Assembly: GCA_002116315.1 (NCBI GenBank)
Contig: KZ107851.1
Span: 744,001 to 808,000 of the forward strand
From: Epicoccum nigrum
Lineage: Eukaryota; Ascomycota; Dothideomycetes; Pleosporales; Didymellaceae
Length of the DNA stretch: 64,000 nt
Reading direction: 5' to 3'
Made by a program: the position numbers and the translations under genes. Every line of letters begins with the position of its first letter. The stretch's first letter is position 1. A model generated the notes under the pieces. The model made no database searches. It saw only the letters and a list, made by a program, of their open reading frames with translations, and had not been told where the DNA came from. Below are positions 1-10,598 of the stretch, piece by piece.

Positions 1-759
1 CAATTCGCCACTGCGTCGAAGCTCCTGATCGATCGTGGTGAGGAAAATCCTGGCCTTCTGAAGGAGGTGAAGCAGGATTTCCAGGACTATGTTGAAGCTG
101 GCTACATCTACAAGAATGCGCCGGGCGGCCTCTACACACAGCTCGTCGAAATGACCTGCGAGGCCTACAACGAGATGAACAACTTGAAGAAGGGGACACC
201 TTACTGCACTGAAGCCCTGACTCTCAACCCTGACTCGCTCCATGGCCTTCTCAACCGCGCTCAACACGAACTCGAGAAGGACGAGTTCGAACAAGCTATC
301 CGCACGCTCGACCACGCCAAGGAACATCACCAGCACCAGCGCATCCAGGAGCTTCTCCAGAAGGCACACACCCTCCTCAAGCGCTCAAAGACGAAAGACT
401 ACTATAAGGTCCTCGGTCTGACCCGTGATGCTGATGAGCGCGACATCAAGAAAGCATGGCGCAAGCTGACCAAATTGTACCACCCCGATAAGGCCAGCTC
501 ACAGAACATGACACCCGAGGACGCGCAGAAGAAGATGGCGGCCGTCAACGAGGCGTACGAGGTCCTGTCTGATCCTGAGCTGAAGGAGCGCTTTGATCGC
601 GGTGACGATCCGAACAACCCTGAGCAGCAGCAGGGCGGCAACCCGTTCCAGGGCTCGCCGTTCGGAGGACAGCAATTCATGTTCAGACAAGGCGGCTTCC
701 CCGGTGGAGGCGGTAATTTCAAGTTCCAGGGCGGCGGCGGTATGCCCTTTGGTTTCTAA
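1..759 (+). CDS. TPR/J-domain co-chaperone (DNAJC3/P58IPK-like), 3' part
   Basis: This is the C-terminal 252 residues of a gene that begins left of the window; the frame is open from base 1 to the TAA at 757-759. Visible parts are TPR-like helices (about residues 20-125), then a J domain (about 133-200) with the YHPDK motif whose HPD at residues 161-163 stimulates Hsp70 ATPase. A Gly/Phe/Gln-rich tail ends in GGGGMPFGF. The order TPR-J domain-G/F tail fits the DNAJC3/P58IPK family, which works with the ER Hsp70 BiP. The N-terminal signal sequence lies outside the window, so ER location is inferred. There is no intron in the visible part. A cytosolic TPR-J protein is the main alternative. Confidence 0.88.
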   Translation, partial: QFATASKLLIDRGEENPGLLKEVKQDFQDYVEAGYIYKNAPGGLYTQLVEMTCEAYNEMNNLKKGTPYCTEALTLNPDSLHGLLNRAQHELEKDEFEQAIRTLDHAKEHHQHQRIQELLQKAHTLLKRSKTKDYYKVLGLTRDADERDIKKAWRKLTKLYHPDKASSQNMTPEDAQKKMAAVNEAYEVLSDPELKERFDRGDDPNNPEQQQGGNPFQGSPFGGQQFMFRQGGFPGGGGNFKFQGGGGMPFGF

Positions 760-1424
760 GCGGTATGCTCTTTGTGCGTTTGGAGTCTGGGGTTCGGTTA
801 ATCTGTATAGTAGGCATCCTGATAGAGCCTGTCCTTGTAGTTTGCGTATGATATCAACACGGGCTTTTCTTAGCCCCCCCCCCCCCCCGCGCTACAATAC
901 TTCTCTTCTATTCCATTCATACTATTGCGCGCTCGCTTTACTATTGCGATCGTCGTGTGTGTTACATTAAACTTTATCACATACTTTTGATACGAAACCT
1001 GCTCTCCGGATTTCAAAGAGCGCCGGTCAGCGCCATCTTCTACTTCAGACTGAGCTATGCTAGCGCGGGGAACGTGGGGCATGGTCGTACTTCGTATCGT
1101 GACATTCGGATGCTGCGGGATGGAAGCTTCGGCGCTCGGCGCGTACAACGATCTCCTTACAACTAGAGCTCAATATCATGTACCACAGTAGAGTTAGTCC
1201 GCATCTGAATCCTCTCTTTTGGTCCGGACCGTCCGGAGTCGCGAAATCAGAAAACCGAACATGGGGCGCTAGTTGCATCACTGCCGTTACCCGCCGCAGG
1301 GCGCTCATAGCTAAATACTATGACGCGAAAGTCCACCTGCACTTTTGTCTGACCGCATCCCCCTAGAAGTGCCCCTCTGGCCACCGTTCCGTTCGTCTTC
1401 AACTTCCAGAGCCAACTTGCAGCC
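760..1424. other. Intergenic: J-protein 3' UTR and Sec14 promoter, with a C15 run
   Basis: No supported gene. A run of 15 C residues lies at 874-888, about 115 bases after the J-protein stop. The rest should hold the J-protein 3' UTR and the promoter of the Sec14-like gene. Confidence 0.6.
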
Positions 1425-3266
1425 ATGGCGGATCTCAGCAGAGTCGAATCGATGCAGTACCCTGCGGGGCATCTTGCCCATCTCACGGAGAACCAGCAAG
1501 CTCAGCTGAACGCATTTGAGAAGCTTGCACAGGAGCAGGGCTACTACACGCCTGCCACGGACACGGCCGAGGCCAGTCACGACGACGAGACGATGCTGTA
1601 CGCACGCTTTTAGGCACGTTGACGGGCACGTGGTGGAGCACTAACATTTTGCAGGCGCTTCTTGCGCGCGCGTCGCTTCGTGCCGCAGGAAGCCTTCAAG
1701 CAGTTCAAGGACACGGAGGACTGGCGCAAGGACCAGAACATCGACGACTTGTTTGAGATTATTGAAGTCGAAGAGTATGAGCAGACACGACAGCTGGTAC
1801 CTGCCCCTTTTTTCTGTGCACACGCAGCACCAGCACCAGCACCGTAGGGCTGACGTGCATTTATTTAGTACCCCCAGTGGCTCGGCCGACGTGACAAGCG
1901 CGGTATCCCTCTGTACCTTTTCGAGGTTGCGCCTCTGAACTCGAAGAACATCTCGGCGTACGAGAAAGCCCTCTCCAAGGCGAAGACAACATCGCCGAAA
2001 GTCGCAACCAAGAACCTCCGCCTGTTCGCCCTCTATGAGGCCCTCACCCGCTTCGTCACGCCCTTCTGCTCCATGGTCACACGGCCGCATCCCGAGACGC
2101 CCATCTCGCAGAGCAACAACATCGTCGATATTAGCAACGTAGGATTGAAGCAGTTCTGGAACCTGAAGAGCCATATGCAGGACGCCTCTGTCCTGGCTAC
2201 AGCACACTACCCCGAGACACTCGACCGCATCTTCATTGTCGGCGCCCCCGGCTTCTTCCCTACCGTGTGGGGCTGGGTCAAACGCTGGTTCGATCCCATC
2301 ACCGTCTCCAAGATCTTCATCTTGTCCCCGGCCAACGTCTACGCTACGCTGTCCGAATACATCGACCATGAAAACATCCCCAAGAAGTACGGTGGTGGTC
2401 TTGATTTCGAATGGACACAGATGCCAAACCTGGAGCCAGAGATGGAGGCCGCCATCAAGTGGGAGAAACCTACCATGGAGAACGGCAGGAAGACATTGCC
2501 CACTGGCCCCGTAAAGTGGGAGAAGGGGGCAAACGGCGAGATGCAAGCCTGGGCAGTTGGTCGTCTGAACGGCCAGCCTCGCCGCGAGCTGATCTTCACC
2601 ATCCCACACCCCGTAGGATACAGAACAAAGCCTGTGGTCAATACACCCGCCCACGAGCTCGGCGACCCGCTCACAACCGCAGGCACCGCCACCCACCCTC
2701 CCGAAGTAGACGGCGCAACCTACGACCAATCCCCTCCTTCTGACTCGCCGTCCCCCTCCGAGACACCAAACGTCCTCGCAGCCAGCACCGCGCCCTCCTC
2801 CACCCCTGCACAGACCCAGCTCCCCATCCGCGAGGGCACCTCCGAGGCGCGGTACGAGCAGCAAGGCCACACCCATGCGTCGGGCCAGCTCGCAGAGGGC
2901 ACGCCCGACGCCGCGGTCGTGGACCACGGCCACGGCGACAAGACGGTGACGATGGAGCCCAACACGATCGGCCAGGCGCCGAAGCAGATGCCGCTCCCGG
3001 AGCCCGAACAGCCCGCAGCGCCGGGCTACCTCGCGCAGGCGCAGAACGTCGCCGCGCAGGCCACGGGCATCGTGGCGTCGACCGTGTCCAGCGTGGCGGG
3101 CGCCGTGACGGGCGCCGTGTCGGGCACCCCGGCCGCGTCCAAGGAGGACGACCAACCCGTGCGCACCAAGAGCCCCGCGGAGCAGCAGCTGGACCAGCAG
3201 ATCGACGCGAGCAAGGATGCGAATGTGGAGGTGTTCCTGCGCGAGCAGAACCGCAGCAAGGCGTAG
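1425..3266 (+). CDS. Sec14-like CRAL-TRIO phosphatidylinositol-transfer protein
   Basis: Three exons: 1425-1597, 1655-1796 and 1869-3266 (570 aa). Introns are 57 and 72 nt; the first carries a CTAAC branch site. Exon 1 plus 2 encode the CRAL-TRIO N-terminal helices, with the typical RFLRARRF across the first junction. Exon 3 opens with YPQWLGRRDKRGIPLYLFEV and continues through the lipid-binding pocket, including the family-like GAPGFFPTVWGWVKRWFDP stretch and KIFIL. Such proteins exchange phosphatidylinositol and phosphatidylcholine between membranes and support Golgi/endosome PI4P signalling. After about residue 380 the tail is Pro/Thr/Ala-rich and low in complexity, then ends in a charged helix, which is longer than in yeast Sec14 (about 300 aa). 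The paralogue (Sec14 or Sfh type) cannot be decided from sequence alone. Confidence 0.9.
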
Positions 3267-3514
3267 TGCGCGTTGCAGCGCTGCATGTTTTGTTGTCGTC
3301 TCTGATACCTAATATATACATACACTGGTCTGTTCGATCTATAGCGCGTAGCAATGCGGCCCCTATCCTCGTTCGACTCTTCAGGGCGTTGGGGGGGGGG
3401 GGGGGGGAGGGGAGGCAAGATTTTTTTTTGTATCATCCTTTTATGCCTTTCCCGTCCCTTACAATCCACCAGAAGGGTGCCAACCGTGGCACTCGAAAAA
3501 CCCCTCCCGTCTCT

Positions 3515-3524
3515 NNNNNNNNNN
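3515..3524. other. Scaffold gap (10 N)
   Basis: Ten N bases directly in the sequence. The flanks are homopolymer-rich and appear partly duplicated (see findings), so the true distance and order here are uncertain. Confidence 0.99.
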
Positions 3525-3655
3525 GGTTAGGTTGATAGTGTAGTGTTGGTGGGTGTATCGTAGGTGGTTGCTGGTCTGTATTTTTGTGTTATAAATTTGT
3601 GTTGGTGTTTTGGTGTGGTTCTTTTTTTTTTTTTGTTCTTTTGCTGCGTGTGTGC

Positions 3656-3701
3656 GGGGGGGGGGGGGGGGTGGGGGGTGGGGGGGGGGGGAGGGGGGGG
3701 T

Positions 3702-3744
<43 letters not shown>
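3656..3744. repeat. Long G-rich homopolymer tract
   Basis: About 89 bases almost purely G, with only a few T and one A interruptions. It could form G-quadruplexes if real, but its position beside the gap makes sequencing or assembly error likely. Confidence 0.85.
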
Positions 3745-3745
<1 letters not shown>

Positions 3746-4716
3746 TTCACGAATTGAACGTTTACTTTTCGCATATCCTTTTCTGACTGTACCGTGCCTT
3801 CCAGTCCACAAGAATGGTAGGCACTCGGTACCGCGTAAACACCGGTCTGACTCGTTGTGTGCACCCACAGCAGCGCAGGGCCAGGCTGGGACGCGGTCGT
3901 ACCAAACCAAGGCACGCCAGCCGCTGCGCGCCCGCTGTCGCACGACGCAAAGTCTCCCCGCCGGGGGAGGTCGCCCGGGCTGCCCATGTGCGGCGTTGCA
4001 CGCGTGCCTCTGCCTCTGCCTCTGCCTCTGCCTCGTGGCGTGACTACTCCAGTAGGCTGCCTACCTAGACACGGTTGTCCCGGCCCCCGAGAGATGGGCA
4101 GGTGCATTGCTGAACTGCAAGTCTAAAGTGAGCGCCCTCCTCGAGCAGGTAGCTCGTTTCGATCAGGCTGCTTTTCGTGCTGGATCAGTGAATGAACATG
4201 TCCCGAGCAGGCCTTTGTCTGTCAAGCAGTGTGTCACAGTCTCGCGCTCACCGGTTTGCTGTGCACAGGAGAACGTTTGTTCGTGTCGCACCGGCGCAGT
4301 GGTGTTGTTGTAGGGTTGCACTGGGGATAAGGGGGGAGCTGACAAGTGAGAGGCCTGAAGATGGTGATTAGTATGGATAGTTGGGCACGATAAGACGGAG
4401 TACCGCAGGGTAATGAGCTTGGGGTAAGGATTGGGTGTAGGATTGAGGGGACGGGAGTATCTGCCTAGGTATGTATCTATAGCAGTTCGTCTGACCTGAT
4501 CACGATTTCAAAGCGATGAAGCACGGCATAAAGGTGGGACCAGTAACGTTTAGTAGAAACTCATTTGATGCTACAACGCAGTCCGTACATCATCGGTCGT
4601 TATCCATTACTATCGTGCATTATTGTGCACCCATATCTCAAAAAGCGCCACCACATTGCAGACGCGTGAAGTTTGTGAAACTGCAGACCTGCACCTGCAC
4701 ACATCCAAACAATTCT

Positions 4717-6399
4717 TTAGACTGTATCAGAAGTCTCGTGCTTGGGGACGACGCGTTCGGTGGCGTGGATCTCGAGGTGCTTCTCACCTAGGTGCATCTC
4801 GGACGCGAAGGTGCTGTGCGGCTTCCACTTGCGCGAGGTGAAGGGCGTGGTCTCCTCGAGCATCTTGTCAACCTGCTCGAGCGTAAGGCCCTTGGTCTCT
4901 GGAACGAGGAAGAGCGCAAACAGGAAGGAGACGCAGCACAGCCCGCCCCACATGAAGAAGACGTGGGAGCCGAGCGCGTCGACGAGGTAAGGCGTGATGA
5001 CTCCGATAATGCAGTTCCAGAACCAGTTCGATGAGGTGGACAGACCGACGCCGCGCGAGCGGATGGTTAGGGGAAAGATCTCACCGATCACAATCCAGGC
5101 AGCAGGTCCCCAGGTGGTGGCGAAGACGGAGATGTTCAGACAGATGAAGGCGATCATGGCGCGCGTTGCGGCCGGGTTGGCAGGGTGAGTGGGAGTGTTC
5201 CTGCCAGCGGAGGCACCGATGGCTCCAACGATAAACTGCATGATGACCATACCAGCAGCGCCGAAGATGAGGATGGGGCGGCGGCCGATCTTCTCAACCA
5301 TGATGAATGAAGCAGGCGTGGATAGGACGTTGACGAGAGTGGTGACCATAGAGATGAGGAAGGGATTCTTGATAGATCCAAGCTGCTGGAAGAAGACTGG
5401 GCCGAAGTAGAAGATGAAGTTGATACCAGTGAGCTGCTGCATCATCTGCATGAGGATACCAAGCACGGTACGGCGCAAGTTCGACGCAGGGTTGGTCAAG
5501 GATCCCTTGAAGCATGCCGCCCAGGATCCGATATAGCTGGTCTGGGGAACGACGGCCATCTCATACTCATGGTTGGCGATGATCTCGGCAAGTTCATCCT
5601 GGATGTACTGAGAATCAAGAGGCTGGCCGCGAACACGACCGAGCGCAGCAGCAGCCTTGTCGAGCTTACCCTTCTTCACGTAGAAGCGAGGAGACTCGGG
5701 CAGAAGAGCAAGACCAACAGCCAGAATGATGGCCCAGAGAAACTGTATGGCGATGGGGATTCGGTACGAGCCAGTGTCGCGACGTCCTTGAGTGGCGTAG
5801 ACTACACAGGTAGCAAGCAGGATACCGATCGTGATGCAGAACTGGTAGCCGGCGACGACTGCGCCACGGACCTTGCGGGGAGCGATCTCGGACATATACA
5901 GAATGACGATGGCGGAGATGAAACCAACACCGAAACCCGCAAAGAGACGTCCAGTAACCATGACACCGAGACCAGTGGAAGCGGTCTCGAGAATGCCACC
6001 GACGGTGAAGATAGCGCAGCCCAAGATGATGGTCAAGCGGCGACCAATGAAGTCGGCAAGGTCACCAGCCATGATAGCACCCAAGAAGGTACCAGCGGAG
6101 AGGATGGAGGTGACCAGAGACTGCTGCGGTGCAGGAATCTTGAACGTGTGGTTGCGGTACTCGGTAATTTCATCAGCGCTGGCGTTGGGCAGGTGAACGT
6201 CGGGATACTCTGCGCCAGTGTACTGCTTGATGAAGTAGTCCATGTTTAGAACACCGCCCATCCAACCAGTATCATATCCGAAGAAGATGCCACCGAAAGC
6301 TGCGAAAGCAACGATCAGGTAGGCGCGAACAGTGACAGGCGCCTCGACGCGGTTGACATCGGATGTGCCTGTGACGGCAATAGCACCACCTCCAGGCAT
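4717..6399 (-). CDS. MFS sugar transporter (hexose transporter family)
   Basis: Single exon, 560 aa, start at 6399. It has the sugar-porter signatures: FFGYDTGWMGGVL in helix 1, DLADFIGRRLTIILG after helix 2, PESPRFYVKKGK after helix 6, and PETKGLTLEQVDKMLEE after helix 12; twelve hydrophobic segments fit the pattern. The role is proton-coupled or facilitated uptake of glucose or a related sugar across the plasma membrane. The C-terminal cytoplasmic tail is about 50 residues. The substrate cannot be told from sequence. The gene is isolated, with a gene-poor 2.9 kb upstream, and its leader carries an imperfect tandem duplication at about 6418-6667, which may bear on expression. Confidence 0.93.
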   Translation of the reverse strand: MPGGGAIAVTGTSDVNRVEAPVTVRAYLIVAFAAFGGIFFGYDTGWMGGVLNMDYFIKQYTGAEYPDVHLPNASADEITEYRNHTFKIPAPQQSLVTSILSAGTFLGAIMAGDLADFIGRRLTIILGCAIFTVGGILETASTGLGVMVTGRLFAGFGVGFISAIVILYMSEIAPRKVRGAVVAGYQFCITIGILLATCVVYATQGRRDTGSYRIPIAIQFLWAIILAVGLALLPESPRFYVKKGKLDKAAAALGRVRGQPLDSQYIQDELAEIIANHEYEMAVVPQTSYIGSWAACFKGSLTNPASNLRRTVLGILMQMMQQLTGINFIFYFGPVFFQQLGSIKNPFLISMVTTLVNVLSTPASFIMVEKIGRRPILIFGAAGMVIMQFIVGAIGASAGRNTPTHPANPAATRAMIAFICLNISVFATTWGPAAWIVIGEIFPLTIRSRGVGLSTSSNWFWNCIIGVITPYLVDALGSHVFFMWGGLCCVSFLFALFLVPETKGLTLEQVDKMLEETTPFTSRKWKPHSTFASEMHLGEKHLEIHATERVVPKHETSDTV

Positions 6400-9328
6400 G
6401 TTTGTTGTTACAAGTGTAATCGATCAAGTTGTGGGTTGTAAGTTGTGTGGTTGTTGAGGGGTATAGTAAGGTATGTGAGCCTGCGGGGAAGCTCTTATTT
6501 GTAAGAGAAGTCCCCGCGCGCGGCGAAGAGTGAAAGCTGGGGTTGTAAATACAATCGATCGAGTTGTGGGTTGTGAGTCGTGTGGTTGCCGAGGGGACGT
6601 AGTAAGGTTACGACGAAGCTTTTATGAGAAAGGGAAGTCCCGTGCAGCGAGGACTGAGGTTGGTTGTGAATGAAACGATTCGGGACCCTGGCTTTAATAT
6701 CCTCCCCAAGTGACGGTGATACAGCAAGCACGGTGCACGCATATGAGTGCAAGCGGATGAATAGAGTAACGTTACACTCATAGCCTAGACTCGAAGTAGC
6801 AACTGATCCGCATCTAGAAATGCTTGCCATGCTTTCACTGGCTTTCGCTGAACCTGGTGGAAAGTAACCTGCACACTCGGCTGAAACGACAGCACCAGAT
6901 TGGATGGATCTAGCCCTTCCCCTGTGGTATCGCATGCGCTGTATGAGCTCAAGTCCCTCCATGCTTGTTAGTCTTCATACGGAAGTCCAACAGTCGGTTA
7001 ACAGGGGAACAAACTTGGGGGCTGCCAAGCTCATTGAAGCATTGGAGGAGTCAGTCCTTAGCTACATATTTGGGTGAGATCCCTGTTATCAACCGAAGCA
7101 GCATGCATTAACTAATGAACGCTCAAGTTCTACGGAATGTATGAACTTACCATGGAAGTCCCAGCGAAGGTTGCGCCAGTTTACTCTCTCAGCCACCCAT
7201 CCCGCTATACACAAAAGCAGAACAACTGCAACATGTTTTCCGGCTTTGCACTGGTGACTATCAGGCGGCGGGTAAGTGCCGTAAGCCACACCAAGCCAAT
7301 CCTGCGTGCTTGAAGGAACACTGACAGTAGAAGATACTGTTTCGAAACTCAACGCTGTGATTGAGAGCTTTGTTTTGTGCATCAGTTCTCGCATATATAT
7401 TTATGTGATACTCGGAGCTAGATGAGGCGTGACAGATGCGTCCGCGTGGTGGGTGCTCATCACCACTAGCATACTCAACAGCAAGTACAGGCAGGTTCGA
7501 CACGCTAAGGCCTGGATTTTAAGCTGGATAAATGTCTCCAATGACCATGGTATTTGCCTAGAATTATAGTCAGTGCCTCGTACAACCTGCTTGTCTTATG
7601 CTGACTTTCAGGAGTTCGCTTGGTTGTCAGCTTGTCACACCACGGGCCAGCCTCGGCCGTTGTAATATACAAAATAATACGAGTTGTGAAGTCCACAAGC
7701 AATTGTGGCGTGGTTAGAGGCGGTCACCAGTCCCTTTATCGCTACAAACCCGTGCACCGAAATTGGAGAACCCTGTCAGGCATCCCTAGATGTTTCCAGC
7801 GCGACAAGGAGCGAATTAACGGTAGATATCGACCGCTGTAGTCCTCTGGGGCACAGACGTCTGACATGTGGTGTGCAGCAACCCCATCGGAGGAAGAGCA
7901 CATCAATCGGCATCAGTAAGTCAATGATGGGGTAGGTAACCAGCAGACGCCACCAAAAGCATGTCGCCAGTGGTCCCGAATCCATGCATCTGGGGGAGCC
8001 ATCACACCACACAGAAGGAAGTAACCTCCGCACCGTGTGCCATCACCAAGGTCCAAGTCAGAAGCTGCGGGGCGAGTAGTCCCGCAGCCGCAAGTACTCC
8101 GGGATTCTTGACGAAGTTGTCTTGCGCGAGTCGCGCGGAGAAAGGCTTTGCTCTGTATGCCGATATCCAAACACACAAGATGTCCAGAATGCATGAGATG
8201 CAATTGAGAGACACGGTCGCCATTCAGGCCTGAGGGTCACTGGCGCGGCTACTTCATGCTGAGGTTGCGGGGCTTCGAGTGACATCTCGACAGGCTGCAT
8301 CTTACGAATGATCGCACTTACATGCAATCCTTGCCAACACAGTCTCTAGACTACCAGTACATGCTCCAGTACTCAACATGAGCCCACCCCGGAAGAATAT
8401 ACCAAGTGAGCGGCGACTGCTGTCTAAGAGATTGGAAACGGAGCGAGTCTTCATGGGAAGGCCGCATACGATACTGGGGCCATACACCACTGGCAGTCCG
8501 TTTTGGCGAAATGCTTCTGGCAACAGCACAACGGGGGCTATCAATAGCGCAGTGTAACGGTCACCGCCAACCGGGTAAGCCATATCAGCGGGAACAAGGG
8601 CCCAGAGAGGTCCAGTGCGTGACCAACAACTACTGGTACGTGCTGGTGTTCGCGGGATGTGGAGAAGGGCATCCAGTTTCCTTGCGACTCCACCTTGGTC
8701 TCCACAAGCACAAGGTTGGTAGAACAGTGACACAACCTGATCGACGGTGGAGAACCGCGACCACGCGAGACCCACTCGCAGGCGTCACTGTCGTGTCCCG
8801 TGTGCAACCTTGCTAGCCAGGCCTCGACCGTTTGTGTAGGACTGGTTATTCGGATCGCTCCGAGAGCCTCAGCCGTCACCACTCGGTACTCCCGCACCGT
8901 AGAGTCGGAGGTGTAGAGTATGCAGTCTGTGTATGAACACTAGCAATATGACATCTATGGCAGAGTGATGTGCCCGTTGTGAGGCAGGAATTGCATTTCT
9001 TAAGCTCCACTGACAAAGGACTGAGGCGATAGGGATGTGTGACCTCCACACGCGCCACACGGGTGACAGCTCAGGTGAGGTGTAACTGGACTAAATCGCA
9101 CATCAGCCTCGGCAAAATCGCTATGCATGAACTGTGTTTACCCATCATCATGGTAAGAATGAGGTCGCATGAGGTTTCAAAGTGCGGGCCTGATCTACAG
9201 TACCGGTAGCCCTCGCGCAGATCAAGCGCGTCACATGTCGCGGTCGTGCACGTGTGGCCAGCCGCGAAGGCGGAAGTTCCTCGACCGTGCCTGCACGAAG
9301 GGACCGCATCTTCTACACTGTTCACAAC
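6400..9328. other. Gene-poor interval upstream of the sugar transporter
   Basis: About 2.9 kb without a gene I can support. The first 270 bases hold the duplicated leader of the sugar transporter. Between 7776 and 9060 the minus strand has several hydrophobic open frames in different phases and a consensus donor (complement of 8316-8321), but no frame gives a continuous recognisable protein. Confidence 0.55.
6418..6667. repeat. Imperfect tandem duplication (about 135 bp period)
   Basis: The segment starting near 6418 (AATCGATCAAGTTGTGGGTT) recurs near 6553 (AATCGATCGAGTTGTGGGTT). Similarity continues through GTGTGGTTG, GAGGGG, TAGTAAGGT, GAAGCTYTTAT and GAGAAGTCCC-like blocks, with scattered substitutions and small indels. 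The first unit begins about 20 bases upstream of the transporter ATG, so both copies lie in its leader or promoter. A third, weaker start may follow at about 6670. Confidence 0.8.
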
Positions 9329-9714
9329 ATGGCTGTACGCAATACTTGCCTGCCCGCATACTGTGCACTAACATGCAATAGCCCCGCGAAACTATCGTAA
9401 TCGATGCAAATCCTCCAGCCTATCCGGGTGGCTATGGCAGCATCGAGCCCCGAACCATCGAAGTGCACCACCACCACCATCACACACTTTCCGCGCGCGA
9501 TGCGCGGTCCTCTGCTTTTTGTAGAGCTCTTCTAGTTGTCATCCTCGTGCTCTTTATTGTCGCTTCCTTCGGCATCGTCACATTTGTAGCGTGGAACTAC
9601 CACGAGGTTGCTGAGTGCGAGAAGCATCGGCAGAACTGGCCATGGGAGAAGCCCTGCAAGGACTGGCTAGGCAGAGACTCGAGGGACTGGCTCGGTCGGA
9701 ACTCGGTTGCTTGA
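9329..9714 (+). CDS. Small single-pass membrane protein with PPAY and His-run (hypothetical)
   Basis: Not recognised. Two exons are proposed: 9329-9334 (ATG GCT only) and 9382-9714, joined across a 47-nt intron with GTACGC donor, CACTAAC branch site and AATAG acceptor. This gives 112 aa. The N-terminus has a PPAY motif and a natural run of six histidines, followed by one strong membrane helix (ALLVVILVLFIVASFGIVTF), an aromatic segment and a short internal repeat (KDWLGRDS then RDWLGRNS). PPxY motifs bind WW domains of Nedd4/Rsp5 ubiquitin ligases, so a membrane adaptor role is possible but only inferred. The gene is convergent with the next one, 283 bases away. The six-base coding first exon is unusual and needs transcript support. 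Confidence 0.6.
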
Positions 9715-9997
9715 GACAGAAGGGGAACAATCGAGAAATGATGTCCTTCTGTACCGGCGCAACACAGCCTTTAGTTGGAACATATGGACTACGGGCAAAT
9801 ACCTCTACAAGAACCTCCCGGTCATCGCAATTCCATTTCGAAGAACACTTGACCCACTCAGGTTTGAGGTTAATTCTGGTGCTTGCATGCGGGAACGCTC
9901 AATCACACCGCAATATTTCTTGGCTACAAGTCGAATATTACTGGCATTACACTATTTGGATATATATCGCTAAATTCGTAGGCAACATAGTAACTCC

Positions 9998-10598
9998 TCA
10001 GGCTACAGAGTTCGGAATGCGCTTCATTTCTTTGCGCTCGTGTAGATTTCTGATGTCATGCCTCACGTCGACAAACTCATTCAGCTACCCTTGGTTAGCT
10101 TTGTCGATCTTAACATATAATAGTATCACTCACCTGCTGCAGAATATCGTCGGGAGTACTCTTGTTCGGTACGAATACAAGTTGGTGATCTGGATATGGC
10201 CTCTCTGTGCCGATGTAGTTGCCCTCCTCGTCTTTGGCATAGTGCTTGATGTAGCAGTCGCGTGTCATGCTGCGCGAGATCAGAGTCCGTTTTCCAGTCT
10301 TCATGGCACTGCCCCACGGCAGGTAATCTCCCATGGAAAGCTTGTGCGTGGTGTGAATCATCGGCACATCAATCTTATCGTTTGGGTCGCCTTCGAGGAG
10401 GGAGCGCTGATACGATACTGCTTTGTGGCTTGCTGGTGTTGTGTCTTCCGTGTATGCAGGCGGTGGGTTTCTGGGTGCGTGTGAGTGTGAGTGTTGGACT
10501 GGGTGTATGGTAACAGCAGCATACTTCGACGCCTCTAGTGTAATTGTTTGGGCAGTCTCGCTCTCATCCTTCTTCTTTTTTGAGAACAGAGATGGCAT
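9998..10598 (-). CDS. Hypothetical protein with PPAY motif
   Basis: Not recognised. Exon 1 is 10134-10598 (start 10598) and exon 2 is 9998-10084, split by a 49-nt intron with a GTGAGT donor, GCTAAC branch site and GGTAG acceptor. The product is 183 aa. It starts MPSLFSKKKK, then a His/Pro segment with NPPPAYTED (a PPxY motif), then a compact region (about residues 75-155) with no signal peptide or membrane helix, and ends in a charged helix. The C-terminal 28 residues depend on the proposed intron. It is tail-to-tail with the small membrane protein gene, which also has PPAY. Confidence 0.68.

Larger units (their letters stand above)
3267..4716. other. Gene-free interval with assembly gap and G runs
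   Basis: No supported gene. It holds the 3' UTR of the Sec14-like gene, a G17 run (3391-3407), the N gap, about 90 bases of nearly pure G, and the 3' flank of the sugar transporter on the other strand. Open frames across the G run are poly-Gly/poly-Pro artefacts. A CTCTGC-type hexanucleotide repeat lies at about 4006-4033. Confidence 0.7.

Noticed and set aside
1641..3155. 504-codon minus-strand open frame
   Set aside because: It lies antisense to the Sec14-like exon 3, and its Gly/Arg/Leu/Cys-rich composition is that of a shadow of GC-rich codons.
3525..3530. GGTTAG directly after the N gap as a telomere repeat
   Set aside because: Only one copy is present, the following bases do not repeat it, and genes continue normally on both sides.
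3564..4107. Open frames with poly-Gly or poly-Pro
   Set aside because: They are produced by the G-rich tract next to the N gap and have no protein-like sequence outside it.
5569..6249. 226-codon plus-strand frame
   Set aside because: It is antisense to the sugar transporter, which has full family motifs on the minus strand.
9464..9481. Six-His run as vector or tag contamination
   Set aside because: The codons sit inside a coherent frame with a proper intron and flanking fungal sequence; no vector sequence is visible.
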